From positions 1 to 64,000 of the forward strand of contig JAGGVF010000022.1 of NCBI GenBank assembly GCA_021158125.1: a DNA stretch of 64,000 nucleotides, in the 5' to 3' direction. Numbering within the stretch: position 1 is the stretch's first letter; each line of letters begins with the position of its first letter. Made by a program: the position numbers and the translations under genes. Shown here piece after piece: positions 1 to 8,147 of this stretch. Source of the stretch: Candidatus Bathyarchaeota archaeon. Lineage in GTDB: Archaea; Thermoproteota; Bathyarchaeia; Bathyarchaeales; WUQV01. The notes below the pieces were generated by a model. The model ran no database searches, had not been told where the DNA came from, and saw only the letters and a list, made by a program, of their open reading frames with translations.

Positions 1-245
1 AAGTATACATAGACACAACCCCAACAACACCCCAAATAACAGAAAACACAACCCACACATTCATATACATAAACTACACCCACACAACCCACACAATATC
101 AATAAAAGGAACAGAAGTAATACCAGATTTTCCGTCAACATTCATGCTGCTTGCTGTCGGAATATTGATAATGGCTATAGCGGCTTTCCTAAAGGTTGTA
201 TGCAAGAAAAACTTTAAGGTTAATAACAAATTTTCCTCTTTTTGA
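1..245 (+). CDS. C-terminal end of a surface protein with PEF-like membrane anchor (partial)
   Basis: An open frame enters from the left edge (first full codon at base 3) and stops at TGA 243-245, giving about 80 residues. It is Thr/Asn/His-rich, then has VIPDFPS, a hydrophobic stretch of about 20 residues (FMLLAVGILIMAIAAFL) and a Lys/Asn tail. That PEF-like motif plus membrane helix plus basic tail is the C-terminal sorting or anchoring layout of many archaeal secreted proteins. The N-terminus lies outside the window, so the extracellular domain cannot be named. The reading on the opposite strand is taken as a shadow. Confidence 0.7.
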   Translation, partial: VYIDTTPTTPQITENTTHTFIYINYTHTTHTISIKGTEVIPDFPSTFMLLAVGILIMAIAAFLKVVCKKNFKVNNKFSSF

Positions 246-278
246 TTAGGGAAACTTAGAAATGCATCATAGTAAACC

Positions 279-300
279 TTTAAAACTGATTTATATAAAG
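279..300 (+). promoter_or_regulatory. TATA-box region for the cohesin/collagen-like gene
   Basis: Two AT-rich elements, TTTAAAA near 279-285 and TTTATATAAAG at 290-300, lie 23 to 45 bases before the TTG start at 323. The first would place transcription near 308, upstream of the AGGTGG ribosome site at 311-316; the second would give a nearly leaderless message. Which one is used cannot be decided from the sequence. Confidence 0.4.
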
Positions 301-322
301 TATTAGCAAGAGGTGGCATGAT

Positions 323-1252
323 TTGAGAATTTCAAAGGAAACAGCCATAATTAGCTTAATTATGTTGACGTCTTGGCTAATGATGAATATCCCGGAAATT
401 TCATGTCAAGTTCCATCAACTCAGATAGTGATTGAGCCGGAATCAACGCTTATAACCAATGCTACAATGTTAGGGAAAACGTTTCAGATAGACATTAAAG
501 TCAAAAACGTTGAAAATCTAAACGCGTGGGGAGTAAAACTGTCCTTCTCCCCAAAAGTTCTTTCAGTATGCAATTACGCCTATGGAGATTTCTTAAGCAG
601 TCAAGGTATGACAACGAATCTTTGGACCAACAAGTCTTTGATTGGATGGATAAATATTGGACAGGCTCTCAATGAGCCAATAGGTGTTTCCGGCAATGGC
701 ACACTTGCAACATTAACTTTTAGAATACTTGGAGGAGGAAAAAGTCCTCTGCATCTGTATGACACTGAACTCTATGACCCCGATGCTAACTTTATAAACC
801 ATACAACCGTCGACGGCGAGTTTACTTTTAGACTTCTTTCGTTGACGCCTGATAGAGGCGTGGGAGCATTTACAATAGAAGGCTACGGCTTTAACGCTAA
901 TTCATCGATTACTATCAAATGGGAGCAAACAGAATTAACTACCATACCGAAATCGGTAAAGACGGACTCTGAAGGATACTTTATTGCAATAGCTACGGTT
1001 CCCATTCAGGACACGCCTGGAAATTACACTGTAACTGCAATTGACGGTTTCGGCGCCATGGCGACTGCTACATTCACGGTTATTGATGTAAAGGGTGAAC
1101 CCGGTCCCCCTGGCCCCCAAGGTCCTCCTGGCCCGCAAGGTGAGCAAGGTCCTCCTGGCCCCGGAGTTCCTTTAACGTATCCGTTAGTTGCAATAGTATT
1201 GTCGATAATAGCTATAGCGATTTCAGCCTACTCCCTGAAAAAGAAAATTTAA
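323..1252 (+). CDS. Secreted, membrane-anchored cohesin-like protein with collagen-like Gly-X-Y repeat
   Basis: The 309-residue protein has an N-terminal signal sequence (hydrophobic to about residue 29), a cohesin-like beta domain at about 33-165 (WGVKLSFSPKVL, GNGTLATLTF), an Ig-like/IPT-type domain at about 170-255 (LTPDRGVGAFTIEGYGF), eight collagen-type triplets at 258-281 (GEPGPPGPQ...), a final membrane helix and the tail SLKKKI. This layout predicts a cell-surface protein with a stiff stalk just outside the membrane. TTG at 323 is chosen because AGGTGG lies six bases upstream; the ATG at 318 meets a stop after two codons. Function and partner are unknown. Confidence 0.88.
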   Translation: MRISKETAIISLIMLTSWLMMNIPEISCQVPSTQIVIEPESTLITNATMLGKTFQIDIKVKNVENLNAWGVKLSFSPKVLSVCNYAYGDFLSSQGMTTNLWTNKSLIGWINIGQALNEPIGVSGNGTLATLTFRILGGGKSPLHLYDTELYDPDANFINHTTVDGEFTFRLLSLTPDRGVGAFTIEGYGFNANSSITIKWEQTELTTIPKSVKTDSEGYFIAIATVPIQDTPGNYTVTAIDGFGAMATATFTVIDVKGEPGPPGPQGPPGPQGEQGPPGPGVPLTYPLVAIVLSIIAIAISAYSLKKKI

Positions 1253-1256
1253 TCTC

Positions 1257-1270
1257 TTCCCTTTTTTTTT
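1257..1270 (+). terminator. Oligo-T terminator after the cohesin/collagen-like gene
   Basis: Five bases after the stop codon begins a pyrimidine tract ending in nine consecutive T residues (1262-1270). Runs of T in the non-template strand are the usual intrinsic stop signal for archaeal RNA polymerase. Confidence 0.45.
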
Positions 1271-1344
1271 ACGTTTAGCGTAAGATTTTAAAATATCGAA
1301 GGGTAGAGTCTTGAACAACGCAAGTTTAAGGATGTTGATGGGGG

Positions 1345-1992
1345 ATGTGGAGGAAAAAATTATTTGAAGTTCATCTTTCACTTCTTGTTTGTCTAATCTT
1401 AATAAGTTGCTTTGAAGCTTGTCATGCGGAGAATACGCGAAGTCTCTACATTAAATACGTGTTTGACGCTTCACCCATCTACCCTGGGGACAGTTTCACA
1501 TTAACTATTTACGTGGGAAACAAATGGTGGGAATTTGTTAATTACACAGAAATCCGCCTATTTCCTTCAATTGAAGAATATGGTATAGAGTTAAAATCAT
1601 TGCCTAGAGTACCGCTTGGTGAAATCTTGTTGAATGAAACAAAAGAAGTTTCTTTCTCATTTGAAGTCTCTGGAGGCATGTCTCAAGGAGTTTATCCTTT
1701 AGAAGGAGTTATAGAATACTTTGACGATGATTACCGTTTTCATAGGGATTACTTTAACATACCAGTAGTAATCTCTTCAAGTGACCTACGTGATAGATGC
1801 GACTTATTCAATATATTAATACAGGATTTACAGCAAAAAATACCTCGTGTCGAAAGTAAAGCTTGGTCAAATCTTATCTATGCATCAATTATACTTCTAG
1901 CGATCTTTGCAGGCATCTCCCTATTCCTCTACTTAGAGATAAGACAATTAAAGAAAAAACTGAGGGAACTGAGAAAAATAAGAAAAAAGTAG
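1345..1992 (+). CDS. Secreted membrane-anchored protein with NEW3/CARDB-like beta domain
   Basis: The 215-residue product begins MWRKKLFEVH followed by a hydrophobic signal segment and a likely cleavage region near CHAENT (about 29). The middle (35-150) is a beta-rich domain that looks like the NEW3/CARDB class of extracellular domains, with YPGDSFTLTIYVGN and KEVSFSFEVSGGMSQGVYPLEG. A membrane helix at about 178-198 is followed by a strongly basic tail (KKKLRELRKIRKK). It is presumably exposed outside the cell. ATG at 1345 follows a G-rich leader. It is convergent with the next gene and shares a palindromic terminator with it. No specific function is recognised. Confidence 0.85.
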   Translation: MWRKKLFEVHLSLLVCLILISCFEACHAENTRSLYIKYVFDASPIYPGDSFTLTIYVGNKWWEFVNYTEIRLFPSIEEYGIELKSLPRVPLGEILLNETKEVSFSFEVSGGMSQGVYPLEGVIEYFDDDYRFHRDYFNIPVVISSSDLRDRCDLFNILIQDLQQKIPRVESKAWSNLIYASIILLAIFAGISLFLYLEIRQLKKKLRELRKIRKK

Positions 1993-2006
1993 TTTAACTA
2001 CTTTTT
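1984..2006. terminator. Palindrome shared by two convergent genes, likely bidirectional terminator
   Basis: AAAAAGTAGTT and AACTACTTTTT form 11-base arms around one central T (1995). Each strand shows a hairpin followed by five T residues. The arms include the stop codons of both flanking genes (TAG at 1990-1992 on plus, TAG at 2000-1998 on minus) and encode the Lys-rich ends of both proteins. Confidence 0.65.
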
Positions 2007-2663
2007 CTTGAAGACTCTTCTTTTTCTATACAAAACTTTTCTTTTCTCTTTCCTCCGCACCTTAACTATGCCCACGCTGCCGAGAAAAATGAAAAAGCCC
2101 CCTATGTATAAAAGGTACATGTAGGGGTATTCCGTTGTACTTACCAATTTCATCTTATAAAAAGCCATGGCGGCGGGAGGAGTATTACTTAGATAAACAA
2201 GAGTTACCTCCGCAGTGTAGGTTCCGTTCTCTAAAACTTGACCTTCCACCCCTGTAGGAGTAAATGGCAATTCTTCTTCGTCCATAACTAAACCATTAAT
2301 TGTTGTAGGATTTACATCATAAAGATACAATACGGATCCACGCGGTTTAAATATTAACTCAATTTCGCTTTCCAGCCCACTCGGGCTTGTAATATTCACG
2401 AGCACCGACTTGAATTTTCCATATTTCGGAATGTAGTCTAACCCTTCAATCCAGTCCGCTGCTGGAGTTACTTCTAACTTGAAATAGTCTCCTGCGATGA
2501 AGTTGTAGGATACAGTAAACGAGTTTTTTTCTATTTTTGGCTCTGCAGTCGGGTCTTCTTCCAAGTCGTAGTTTAGGTAATGTATAGTGGAGCATGGTAT
2601 GGCTATGGCTCCCAACAATATTAGTATGATGCATATTATATAGATCACAGTTGCCTTTTTCAT
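1998..2663 (-). CDS. Two-helix membrane protein with extracytoplasmic beta domain, function unknown
   Basis: This 221-residue protein starts MKKATVIYI and has an N-terminal membrane helix at about 5-27, an external domain at about 30-180 (FIAGDYFKLEVTPAADW, ENGTYTAEVTLVYL), a second helix at about 183-203 (YPYMYLLYIGGFFIFLGSVGI) and a basic cytoplasmic tail ending FKKK. The architecture resembles the neighbouring surface proteins at 323 and 1345, so the three may form a cell-envelope group, but no domain name or function is recognised. The stop lies inside the shared palindrome at 1984-2006. Confidence 0.82.
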   Translation of the reverse strand: MKKATVIYIICIILILLGAIAIPCSTIHYLNYDLEEDPTAEPKIEKNSFTVSYNFIAGDYFKLEVTPAADWIEGLDYIPKYGKFKSVLVNITSPSGLESEIELIFKPRGSVLYLYDVNPTTINGLVMDEEELPFTPTGVEGQVLENGTYTAEVTLVYLSNTPPAAMAFYKMKLVSTTEYPYMYLLYIGGFFIFLGSVGIVKVRRKEKRKVLYRKRRVFKKK

Positions 2664-2826
2664 GTGTACATTCCTTCGATAAAGTAAAAGATTCTGCTTC
2701 GGGTATTTTAATGTTGACTCGGTTTTCTGAATTATTCTGGCTCAGTATCTTATATTTTAGAAAATTTTATAGGTTAGGTTTTCATCATGCATGCTAGCAT
2801 TTAGTAGAAGCTTGGATGGAATAAAA

Positions 2827-5037
2827 ATGCCAAAGTTTCGTCATACTTCAGAGATACTTAAGCTGATGGGTAAGAAAGAGGATATTCGCAACATTGGAAT
2901 TATTGCGCATATTGACCATGGGAAGACTACTATGACTGACTCTCTTTTGGCTGAGGCTGGCTTGCTTTCGCCTAAAATTGCTGGTGAGGCAAGAGCCCTT
3001 GACTATCTGGAAGAGGAGCAGAAAAGAGGGATAACAATAAAAACTGCTAACATTTCGCTTTTACATGAAATTGAGGGAAGACCATACGTTATCAACTTAA
3101 TTGACACTCCTGGCCATGTGGACTTCACTGGGAAGGTTACGCGGGCTTTGAGGGCCATAGATGGATGCGTGGTTGTAGTTGACGCTGTAGAAGAAGTTAT
3201 GGTTCAAACGGAAACGGTTACTCGTCAAGCCCTAAACGAGAGGGTTAGGCCTGTTCTCTTTATAAATAAGGTTGACAGGCTTATTAGGGAGTTGAAGCTT
3301 AGCCCTGAAGAGACTCAGAAAAAGCTTGCAAGGATAATAAGGGACTTCAACAACCTAATTGAGCTCTACGGAGAACCGGAATTTAAGGATAAATGGAAGG
3401 TTGACCCGGCTAAGGGAACCGTAGCCTTCGGTTCAGCCCTGCACCGTTGGGGTTTCACAGTAGACATAGCGCAGAAGAAGGGAATTAAATTTAAGGACAT
3501 TGTTGACGCCTATCGGAAAGACGAATGGAAAGCCTTACAGCAGCTTCTTCCATTACACGTGGCCATACTAGACATGGTTGTTAAAAACTTGCCAAACCCG
3601 ATTGAAGCACAAAGATACCGTGTTCCCAAAGTTTGGAAGGGTGATATAAACTCCGAAGTCGGTCAGGCCATGCTTAACTGCGACGATAACGGGCCGACAG
3701 TAATGTGTATTACGATGGCTCAGATGGATCCGCATGCAGGCTTAGTTGCGACTGGAAGATTGTTTTCTGGTTCAATTCGGGAGGGAGACCAAGTATATCT
3801 TGTTGGCGCTCGGAAAGAGTACAGAGTACAGCAGGTTTCCATGTATATGGGTGCGTTCCGTGAGGTTGTTGACGAAATAGTTGCGGGTAACATTGCAGCT
3901 TTGCTTGGACTTGACTTGGCAAGGGCTGGAGAAACTTTGGTTGACGCTGCCCATAAAGAGGGAATGATACCTTTTGAACGTATCAAATATGTTTCTGAAC
4001 CAGTCATAACCATAGCTCTTGAACCTAAAAACCCAATGGATTTACCTAGGCTTGTTGACGCAATGCACAGGCTTTCAATTGAGGATCCAAACCTCGTTAC
4101 CACCATTAATAAGGAAACCGGAGAATACTTGCTCAGCGGAATGGGCGAACTACACTTGGAGATAGCCGTCAAATTCCTTAGAGAATATGGAGGGGGACTT
4201 GACATAGTAACTTCCCAGCCAATAGTCGTCTACAGAGAAAGCGTTCAAACTCAAGGAATAGTTGCAATGGCAAAAAGTCCCAACAAGCATAATAGGTTCT
4301 GGATTCAAGTTGAACCCTTGGACGAGAAAGTTATCCAAATGATTGAAAAGGGTGAAATAGCCGAAGACATGGGAAGGAAAGAGATTGGAAACATCCTTTA
4401 TCGTGAATGCGGATGGCCAGTTGAAGAAGCTAGAAACGTTTGGGCAATAGAGGAACACAAGAACATTCTAATAGACCTAACCAAGGGAATTCAATATTTA
4501 CGTGAAGCAAGAGACATGATAATTTCAGGGTTCAGATGGGCATGCGAAACTGGGCCCCTCTGCGAAGAACCAATAAGAGGAGTAAAAGTCAAACTCGTGG
4601 ACGCACAACTGCACGAGGACCCAGTTCATAGAGGACCAGCCCAAATAATGCCTGCTACGCGAAGGGCAATTTTAGGTTCCTTCCTAACAGCGAAACCAGT
4701 TCTGCTAGAGCCAATATACAAAATTGGAGTTTCCGTTCCAGCTCAGTGGGTAGGCGAAGTAACAAGCCTAATAACACGTAAACGCGGAAGAATAGTAGCC
4801 TCAGAATCGAAGGGCGCTTTAACAATGATAACTGGCTACATACCAGTCGCAGAAACTTTCGGGCTTTCAGCCGAGATGCGGTCTGCAACTTCAGGCCACG
4901 CCTTCTGGCAGTGCACATTCGACCACTGGGAAAAGGTTCCAGAAAATCTCGCATTAGACGTAATAATGAAGATTAGGGAAAGAAAAGGACTGCCAAAAGA
5001 GATACCAAAACCGCAAAGATTCATAGATGAAGCCTAA
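2827..5037 (+). CDS. fusA: Translation elongation factor aEF-2
   Basis: This GTPase drives ribosomal translocation. The sequence shows the P-loop AHIDHGKTT, the G2/G3 region RGITIKTA and DTPGHVDF, and the NKVD guanine-recognition motif, followed by domains II to V. LHEDPVHRGPAQ contains the histidine that becomes diphthamide in archaea and eukaryotes (codon 4627-4629, residue 601). I start at ATG 2827 (736 residues, MPKFRHTSEILK), which matches the family N-terminus and follows GGATGGA by six bases; an in-frame ATG at 2791 would add 12 atypical residues. AAAATTTTAT at 2761-2770 is a plausible TATA box. It appears monocistronic. Confidence 0.96.
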   Translation: MPKFRHTSEILKLMGKKEDIRNIGIIAHIDHGKTTMTDSLLAEAGLLSPKIAGEARALDYLEEEQKRGITIKTANISLLHEIEGRPYVINLIDTPGHVDFTGKVTRALRAIDGCVVVVDAVEEVMVQTETVTRQALNERVRPVLFINKVDRLIRELKLSPEETQKKLARIIRDFNNLIELYGEPEFKDKWKVDPAKGTVAFGSALHRWGFTVDIAQKKGIKFKDIVDAYRKDEWKALQQLLPLHVAILDMVVKNLPNPIEAQRYRVPKVWKGDINSEVGQAMLNCDDNGPTVMCITMAQMDPHAGLVATGRLFSGSIREGDQVYLVGARKEYRVQQVSMYMGAFREVVDEIVAGNIAALLGLDLARAGETLVDAAHKEGMIPFERIKYVSEPVITIALEPKNPMDLPRLVDAMHRLSIEDPNLVTTINKETGEYLLSGMGELHLEIAVKFLREYGGGLDIVTSQPIVVYRESVQTQGIVAMAKSPNKHNRFWIQVEPLDEKVIQMIEKGEIAEDMGRKEIGNILYRECGWPVEEARNVWAIEEHKNILIDLTKGIQYLREARDMIISGFRWACETGPLCEEPIRGVKVKLVDAQLHEDPVHRGPAQIMPATRRAILGSFLTAKPVLLEPIYKIGVSVPAQWVGEVTSLITRKRGRIVASESKGALTMITGYIPVAETFGLSAEMRSATSGHAFWQCTFDHWEKVPENLALDVIMKIRERKGLPKEIPKPQRFIDEA

Positions 5038-5134
5038 CTGAACTCAAGTATTTTCTAAAATTTTAATCTTTCAAATTTTTGTCGTCTCTTAAATGTAAAC
5101 ATTCTTTAGGCAAAAGGATGAATAATTAGCTGGA

Positions 5135-6049
5135 ATGTCAAGTGCGGACGTTGCCGTAAGTCTTTACCTAAAACTGCATCCGTTAGACATTAGCATACTT
5201 AAGGCGATAGAACTTTTAATGGCAAAGCATGAATATGTTCCGGAAGTTCTGATAGCGAAAAAGGCGAAAGTAAGCCTTGAAGAAGCTCAGCATCGTCTGC
5301 AGCATTTAAGCAAAAACCGTTTAATTAGAAAATGGAAAGGAGCCTACACTGGGTATGTCCTAAACATGGCTGGATACGACGTTCTAGCGATAAACGCCTT
5401 TGTAAAGGCAAATGTCCTTGAAGCTTTCGGAAAACCGTTAGGAATAGGGAAAGAGGCAGACGTATACGATGCGTTAACTCCAGAAGGCCAAAGAGTAGCC
5501 GTAAAATTTCACAGACTTGGAAGAACAAGCTTCCGCCAAACTAGGCGTAAAAGAGATTACGTAGCTGAAAGATTTCACATAAGCTGGCTATATCAATCTA
5601 GACTGGCAGCCATAAAGGAGTTTCAAGCATTAAAGCTTCTTTATCCAGAAAAAGTGGCTGTTCCAAAGCCGGTAAAACATAATAGACATGCAATAGTCAT
5701 GAGCATGATAGAAGGAGCGGAACTCTATAGATACCGAGACATACCTGACCCGAAGCATGTTTTCATGGAAATTCTGGAAAACGTCAGAAAAGCCTACTTG
5801 AAGGCAGGCGTAATTCACGCAGACTTAAGCGAATATAATGTTATTCTTCAACCAGACATGCATATTCTGATAATAGATTGGCCTCAATACGTAAGAAATA
5901 ATCATCCTAATGCTGAACAACTGCTTAAAAGAGATTTGCGAAACATTTTGACTTTTTTCCGTAAAAAACGCCTTTTAAAAGCTAATCTTGATGAAGTTTT
6001 CGCGTATGTTACTGGCTTGAAAGATTCCGTGAATGTCACTGAGGTTTAG
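5135..6049 (+). CDS. rio2: RIO2-type serine/threonine protein kinase
   Basis: RIO2 is an atypical kinase/ATPase of small ribosomal subunit maturation. The 304-residue protein has the RIO2 N-terminal winged helix (about 1-90), the nucleotide loop GIGKEADVY (103-111), the catalytic Lys124 in VKFHRLG, the catalytic loop HADLSEYN (Asp230, Asn235) and the metal-binding Asp248 in IIDWPQ. All key residues are present. It lies between EF-2 and the Sm-like gene, a translation/RNA neighbourhood. Its 3' end overlaps the convergent Sm gene by 14 bases. Confidence 0.95.
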   Translation: MSSADVAVSLYLKLHPLDISILKAIELLMAKHEYVPEVLIAKKAKVSLEEAQHRLQHLSKNRLIRKWKGAYTGYVLNMAGYDVLAINAFVKANVLEAFGKPLGIGKEADVYDALTPEGQRVAVKFHRLGRTSFRQTRRKRDYVAERFHISWLYQSRLAAIKEFQALKLLYPEKVAVPKPVKHNRHAIVMSMIEGAELYRYRDIPDPKHVFMEILENVRKAYLKAGVIHADLSEYNVILQPDMHILIIDWPQYVRNNHPNAEQLLKRDLRNILTFFRKKRLLKANLDEVFAYVTGLKDSVNVTEV

Positions 6050-6278
6050 GCATGTCTATTCTGATGTAAAGTATATTGTTCCCGCGGACGAGTATTGTTC
6101 CGTAGTTGGCCACCATTTCTCCGTTGACGTATTCTGTTGCTCCGTCAAGTATAAGGTTCATATGACCATCGCATTGAACCATTGTCCCACGGTATTCAAC
6201 ACCATTCTTTAAAACAACAGCTATATACGAATTTAACCGTTTTACTATGACATTTAACGGCTTTTTACTAGGCTCCAT
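6036..6278 (-). CDS. Sm-like archaeal RNA-binding protein (LSm)
   Basis: The 80-residue product has the Sm1 motif (LNSYIAVVLKNGVEYRGTMVQCDGHMN region, about 15-40) and the Sm2 motif ILVRGNNILYI (about 62-72). Such proteins form heptameric rings that bind U-rich RNA. The length is normal for a single-domain archaeal LSm. A TTGGAG element upstream supports ATG 6278. The gene is convergent with RIO2 and overlaps its end by 14 bases. Confidence 0.95.
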   Translation of the reverse strand: MEPSKKPLNVIVKRLNSYIAVVLKNGVEYRGTMVQCDGHMNLILDGATEYVNGEMVANYGTILVRGNNILYIRIDMPKPQ

Positions 6279-6361
6279 GCTCCAACCGCCATCACTTGCT
6301 ACGGTATTCAGAGAAATTAACCCATATAAAACTTATGAACTAAAACTCTCTTAGTGAGGTT

Positions 6362-6583
6362 TCATTCTGTTTCAATTTTGTAAAAAACTTTTAGCCCCTT
6401 CAAAGTTTCATGAACCTTATTTGCTAATTCAAGGATATCCGTAAGATCTACGTTTTTCTTCCAGTCGTAAACGTGGTCATGATAACCCTTCAAAGGCTTA
6501 AAACCTAAAGAACGAAGTCTGTCAACGACTTCAAGCGGACTTGCGCCTTCGCTGTAGAACCAAATTGTTAAATATGTCTTCAT
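6362..6583 (-). CDS. Small conserved-looking archaeal protein, unknown function
   Basis: The 73-residue protein begins MKTYLTIWFYSEG and contains PLEVVDRLRSLGFKP and a DHVYDWKK segment; the alternating strand-helix-strand-helix pattern suggests a small ferredoxin-like alpha/beta fold. A GGAG ribosome site precedes ATG 6583. Coding-like composition and compact hydrophobic patterning argue that it is real. I do not recognise a family. It may share a transcript with the Sm-like gene downstream (83-base gap). Confidence 0.7.
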   Translation of the reverse strand: MKTYLTIWFYSEGASPLEVVDRLRSLGFKPLKGYHDHVYDWKKNVDLTDILELANKVHETLKGLKVFYKIETE

Positions 6584-6730
6584 ATGATTCAGCTCCGAAT
6601 TTCGGCTATAAAAATAGGAACAGAAATTAATTTTTTTCGGTATAAAATCTAAATTTTATTCAATAAAACAGTGTTAATAGTCACACTTAACGAAAGTTAA
6701 ATGGTCGAATAAAGTTCTTCTTAAGAATAA

Positions 6731-6751
6731 AAAGGAAATCCTTTTAAAAGC
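6731..6751 (+). promoter_or_regulatory. Inverted repeat and TATA-like element before thiC
   Basis: AAAAGG-AAAT-CCTTTT forms a six-base inverted repeat, and CTTTTAAAAG within it is TATA-like. It would start transcription near 6770, just before the thiC start. The repeat could be an operator; I saw no TPP riboswitch consensus in the 185-base gap. Confidence 0.3.
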
Positions 6752-6786
6752 TTAAATGATTTCATGCAGTGGATGGCGAATCTTCC

Positions 6787-8088
6787 ATGACTACGCAGAT
6801 GGAAATTGCGAAAAAGGGAGAAATAACTCCTGAAATGCGCCTAGTAGCCAGAGAAGAGCAAGTTTCAGAAGAAAAATTAAGAAGAAGAATAGCTGAAGGA
6901 ACCGTGATAATAACTAAGAATGCTAAAAGAGAAAACGTGCACCCAATTGGGATAGGTAAAGGATTAAGGACAAAAGTTAACACCAACATCGGAACCTCAC
7001 GAGACCTCTGCGATTTGAAATTGGAGCTAAAAAAGGCTGAAATAGCAATAAAATATGGAACAGACACCATAATGGATTTGAGCACAGGCGGAAACCTCGA
7101 CGAGATAAGAAGGACAATCCTAGAAAAAGTAACTGTTCCAGTTGGCACAGTTCCAATTTATCAAGCCGCGATTGAGGCTGCCCAAAAGAAGGGTTCAATA
7201 GTTTACATGACAGAAGACGACATTTTCAACACGATTGAACGACACGCCAAGGACGGCGTTGACTTCATAACGGTTCACTGCGGAATAACCAAAAGAATAG
7301 TTAAACGGATAGCAAAGCATCCGCGTCTTATGGGAATAGTCAGCAGGGGGGGAACGTTCCTTGCAGTTTGGATGCTTTACAACAAAAAGGAAAACCCGCT
7401 CTATTCAAATTATGATTATCTTCTTGAAATAGCAAAGGAATACGATGTTACACTAAGCCTAGGAGATGCATTAAGGCCAGGCTGCATATTCGACTCAACA
7501 GATTGGGCTCAAATACAGGAACTCTTAACCGTAGGCGAACTAGTCGAAAGGGCAAGAGAAAGAAATGTTCAAGCAATGGTTGAAGGCCCTGGCCATCTGC
7601 CTCTAAACCACATTGAAGCCAACGTTCAGCTTGAAAAGGCGATCTGTAAAGACGCACCCTTCTATGTTCTAGGGCCAATAGTAACCGAGATAGCGCCGGG
7701 ATACGATCATATAGTTTCAGCAATAGGCGGTGCAATAGCCGGAATGGCCGGAGCAGACTTCCTATGCTACCTAACTCCAGCAGAACACTTAGCCTTACCA
7801 ACAGTTGAGGATGTAAAGGAGGGAGTTATAGCAACAAGAATAGCTGCTCACGCCGCGGACATAGTCAAGTTAGGAGCGGAAGCATATAAAAAAGACCTTA
7901 AAATGGCAAAAGCAAGAGCGGAACTAAACTGGAAAGCCCAGTTTGAAAACGCTATAGACCCGGAAAAAGCTAGAAAAATTAGAAGCCGTGTGAAATTGAA
8001 GTCTCCGGAAACATGCTCAATGTGCTCAGAATTTTGTGCAATAAAACTATTAAAAGAGGCGTTAAAGACAAAGGCTGAATGTCTTTAG
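6787..8088 (+). CDS. thiC: Phosphomethylpyrimidine synthase ThiC
   Basis: ThiC is a radical SAM enzyme that converts aminoimidazole ribotide to the hydroxymethylpyrimidine phosphate of thiamine. Family signatures include DLSTGGN, GTVPIYQA, DGVDFITVHCGI, SRGGTFLAVWM, SLGDALRPGC and EGPGHLPL. The C-terminal cluster ligands read CSMCSEFC (Cys-x2-Cys-x3-Cys), one residue shorter than the Cys-x2-Cys-x4-Cys known from bacterial ThiC; this may be normal for archaea. I choose ATG 6787 (MTTQMEIAKKG), matching archaeal homologs; an in-frame GTG at 6769 would add six residues. No other thiamine gene is nearby. Confidence 0.95.
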   Translation: MTTQMEIAKKGEITPEMRLVAREEQVSEEKLRRRIAEGTVIITKNAKRENVHPIGIGKGLRTKVNTNIGTSRDLCDLKLELKKAEIAIKYGTDTIMDLSTGGNLDEIRRTILEKVTVPVGTVPIYQAAIEAAQKKGSIVYMTEDDIFNTIERHAKDGVDFITVHCGITKRIVKRIAKHPRLMGIVSRGGTFLAVWMLYNKKENPLYSNYDYLLEIAKEYDVTLSLGDALRPGCIFDSTDWAQIQELLTVGELVERARERNVQAMVEGPGHLPLNHIEANVQLEKAICKDAPFYVLGPIVTEIAPGYDHIVSAIGGAIAGMAGADFLCYLTPAEHLALPTVEDVKEGVIATRIAAHAADIVKLGAEAYKKDLKMAKARAELNWKAQFENAIDPEKARKIRSRVKLKSPETCSMCSEFCAIKLLKEALKTKAECL

Positions 8089-8147
8089 CAGTCATCAACA
8101 ATTAAATTTAAACGGTGATTAGAGATAATACTTAGGAAAGTCATGCT

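Noticed and set aside
74-319. Minus-strand ORF of 81 codons at the left edge
   Set aside because: It is antisense to a frame that ends in a recognisable PEF-like membrane anchor; the plus frame explains the sequence better.
3720-4205. Long minus-strand ORF inside the EF-2 gene
   Set aside because: It is antisense to a highly conserved gene, has Ser-rich shadow composition and no ribosome site.
6584-6786. TPP riboswitch before thiC
   Set aside because: The leader lacks the conserved CUGAGA and other aptamer segments and is too AT-rich.
7448-7801. Leu/Arg-rich minus-strand ORF inside thiC
   Set aside because: Composition is typical of an antisense shadow, and thiC is unmistakable on plus.
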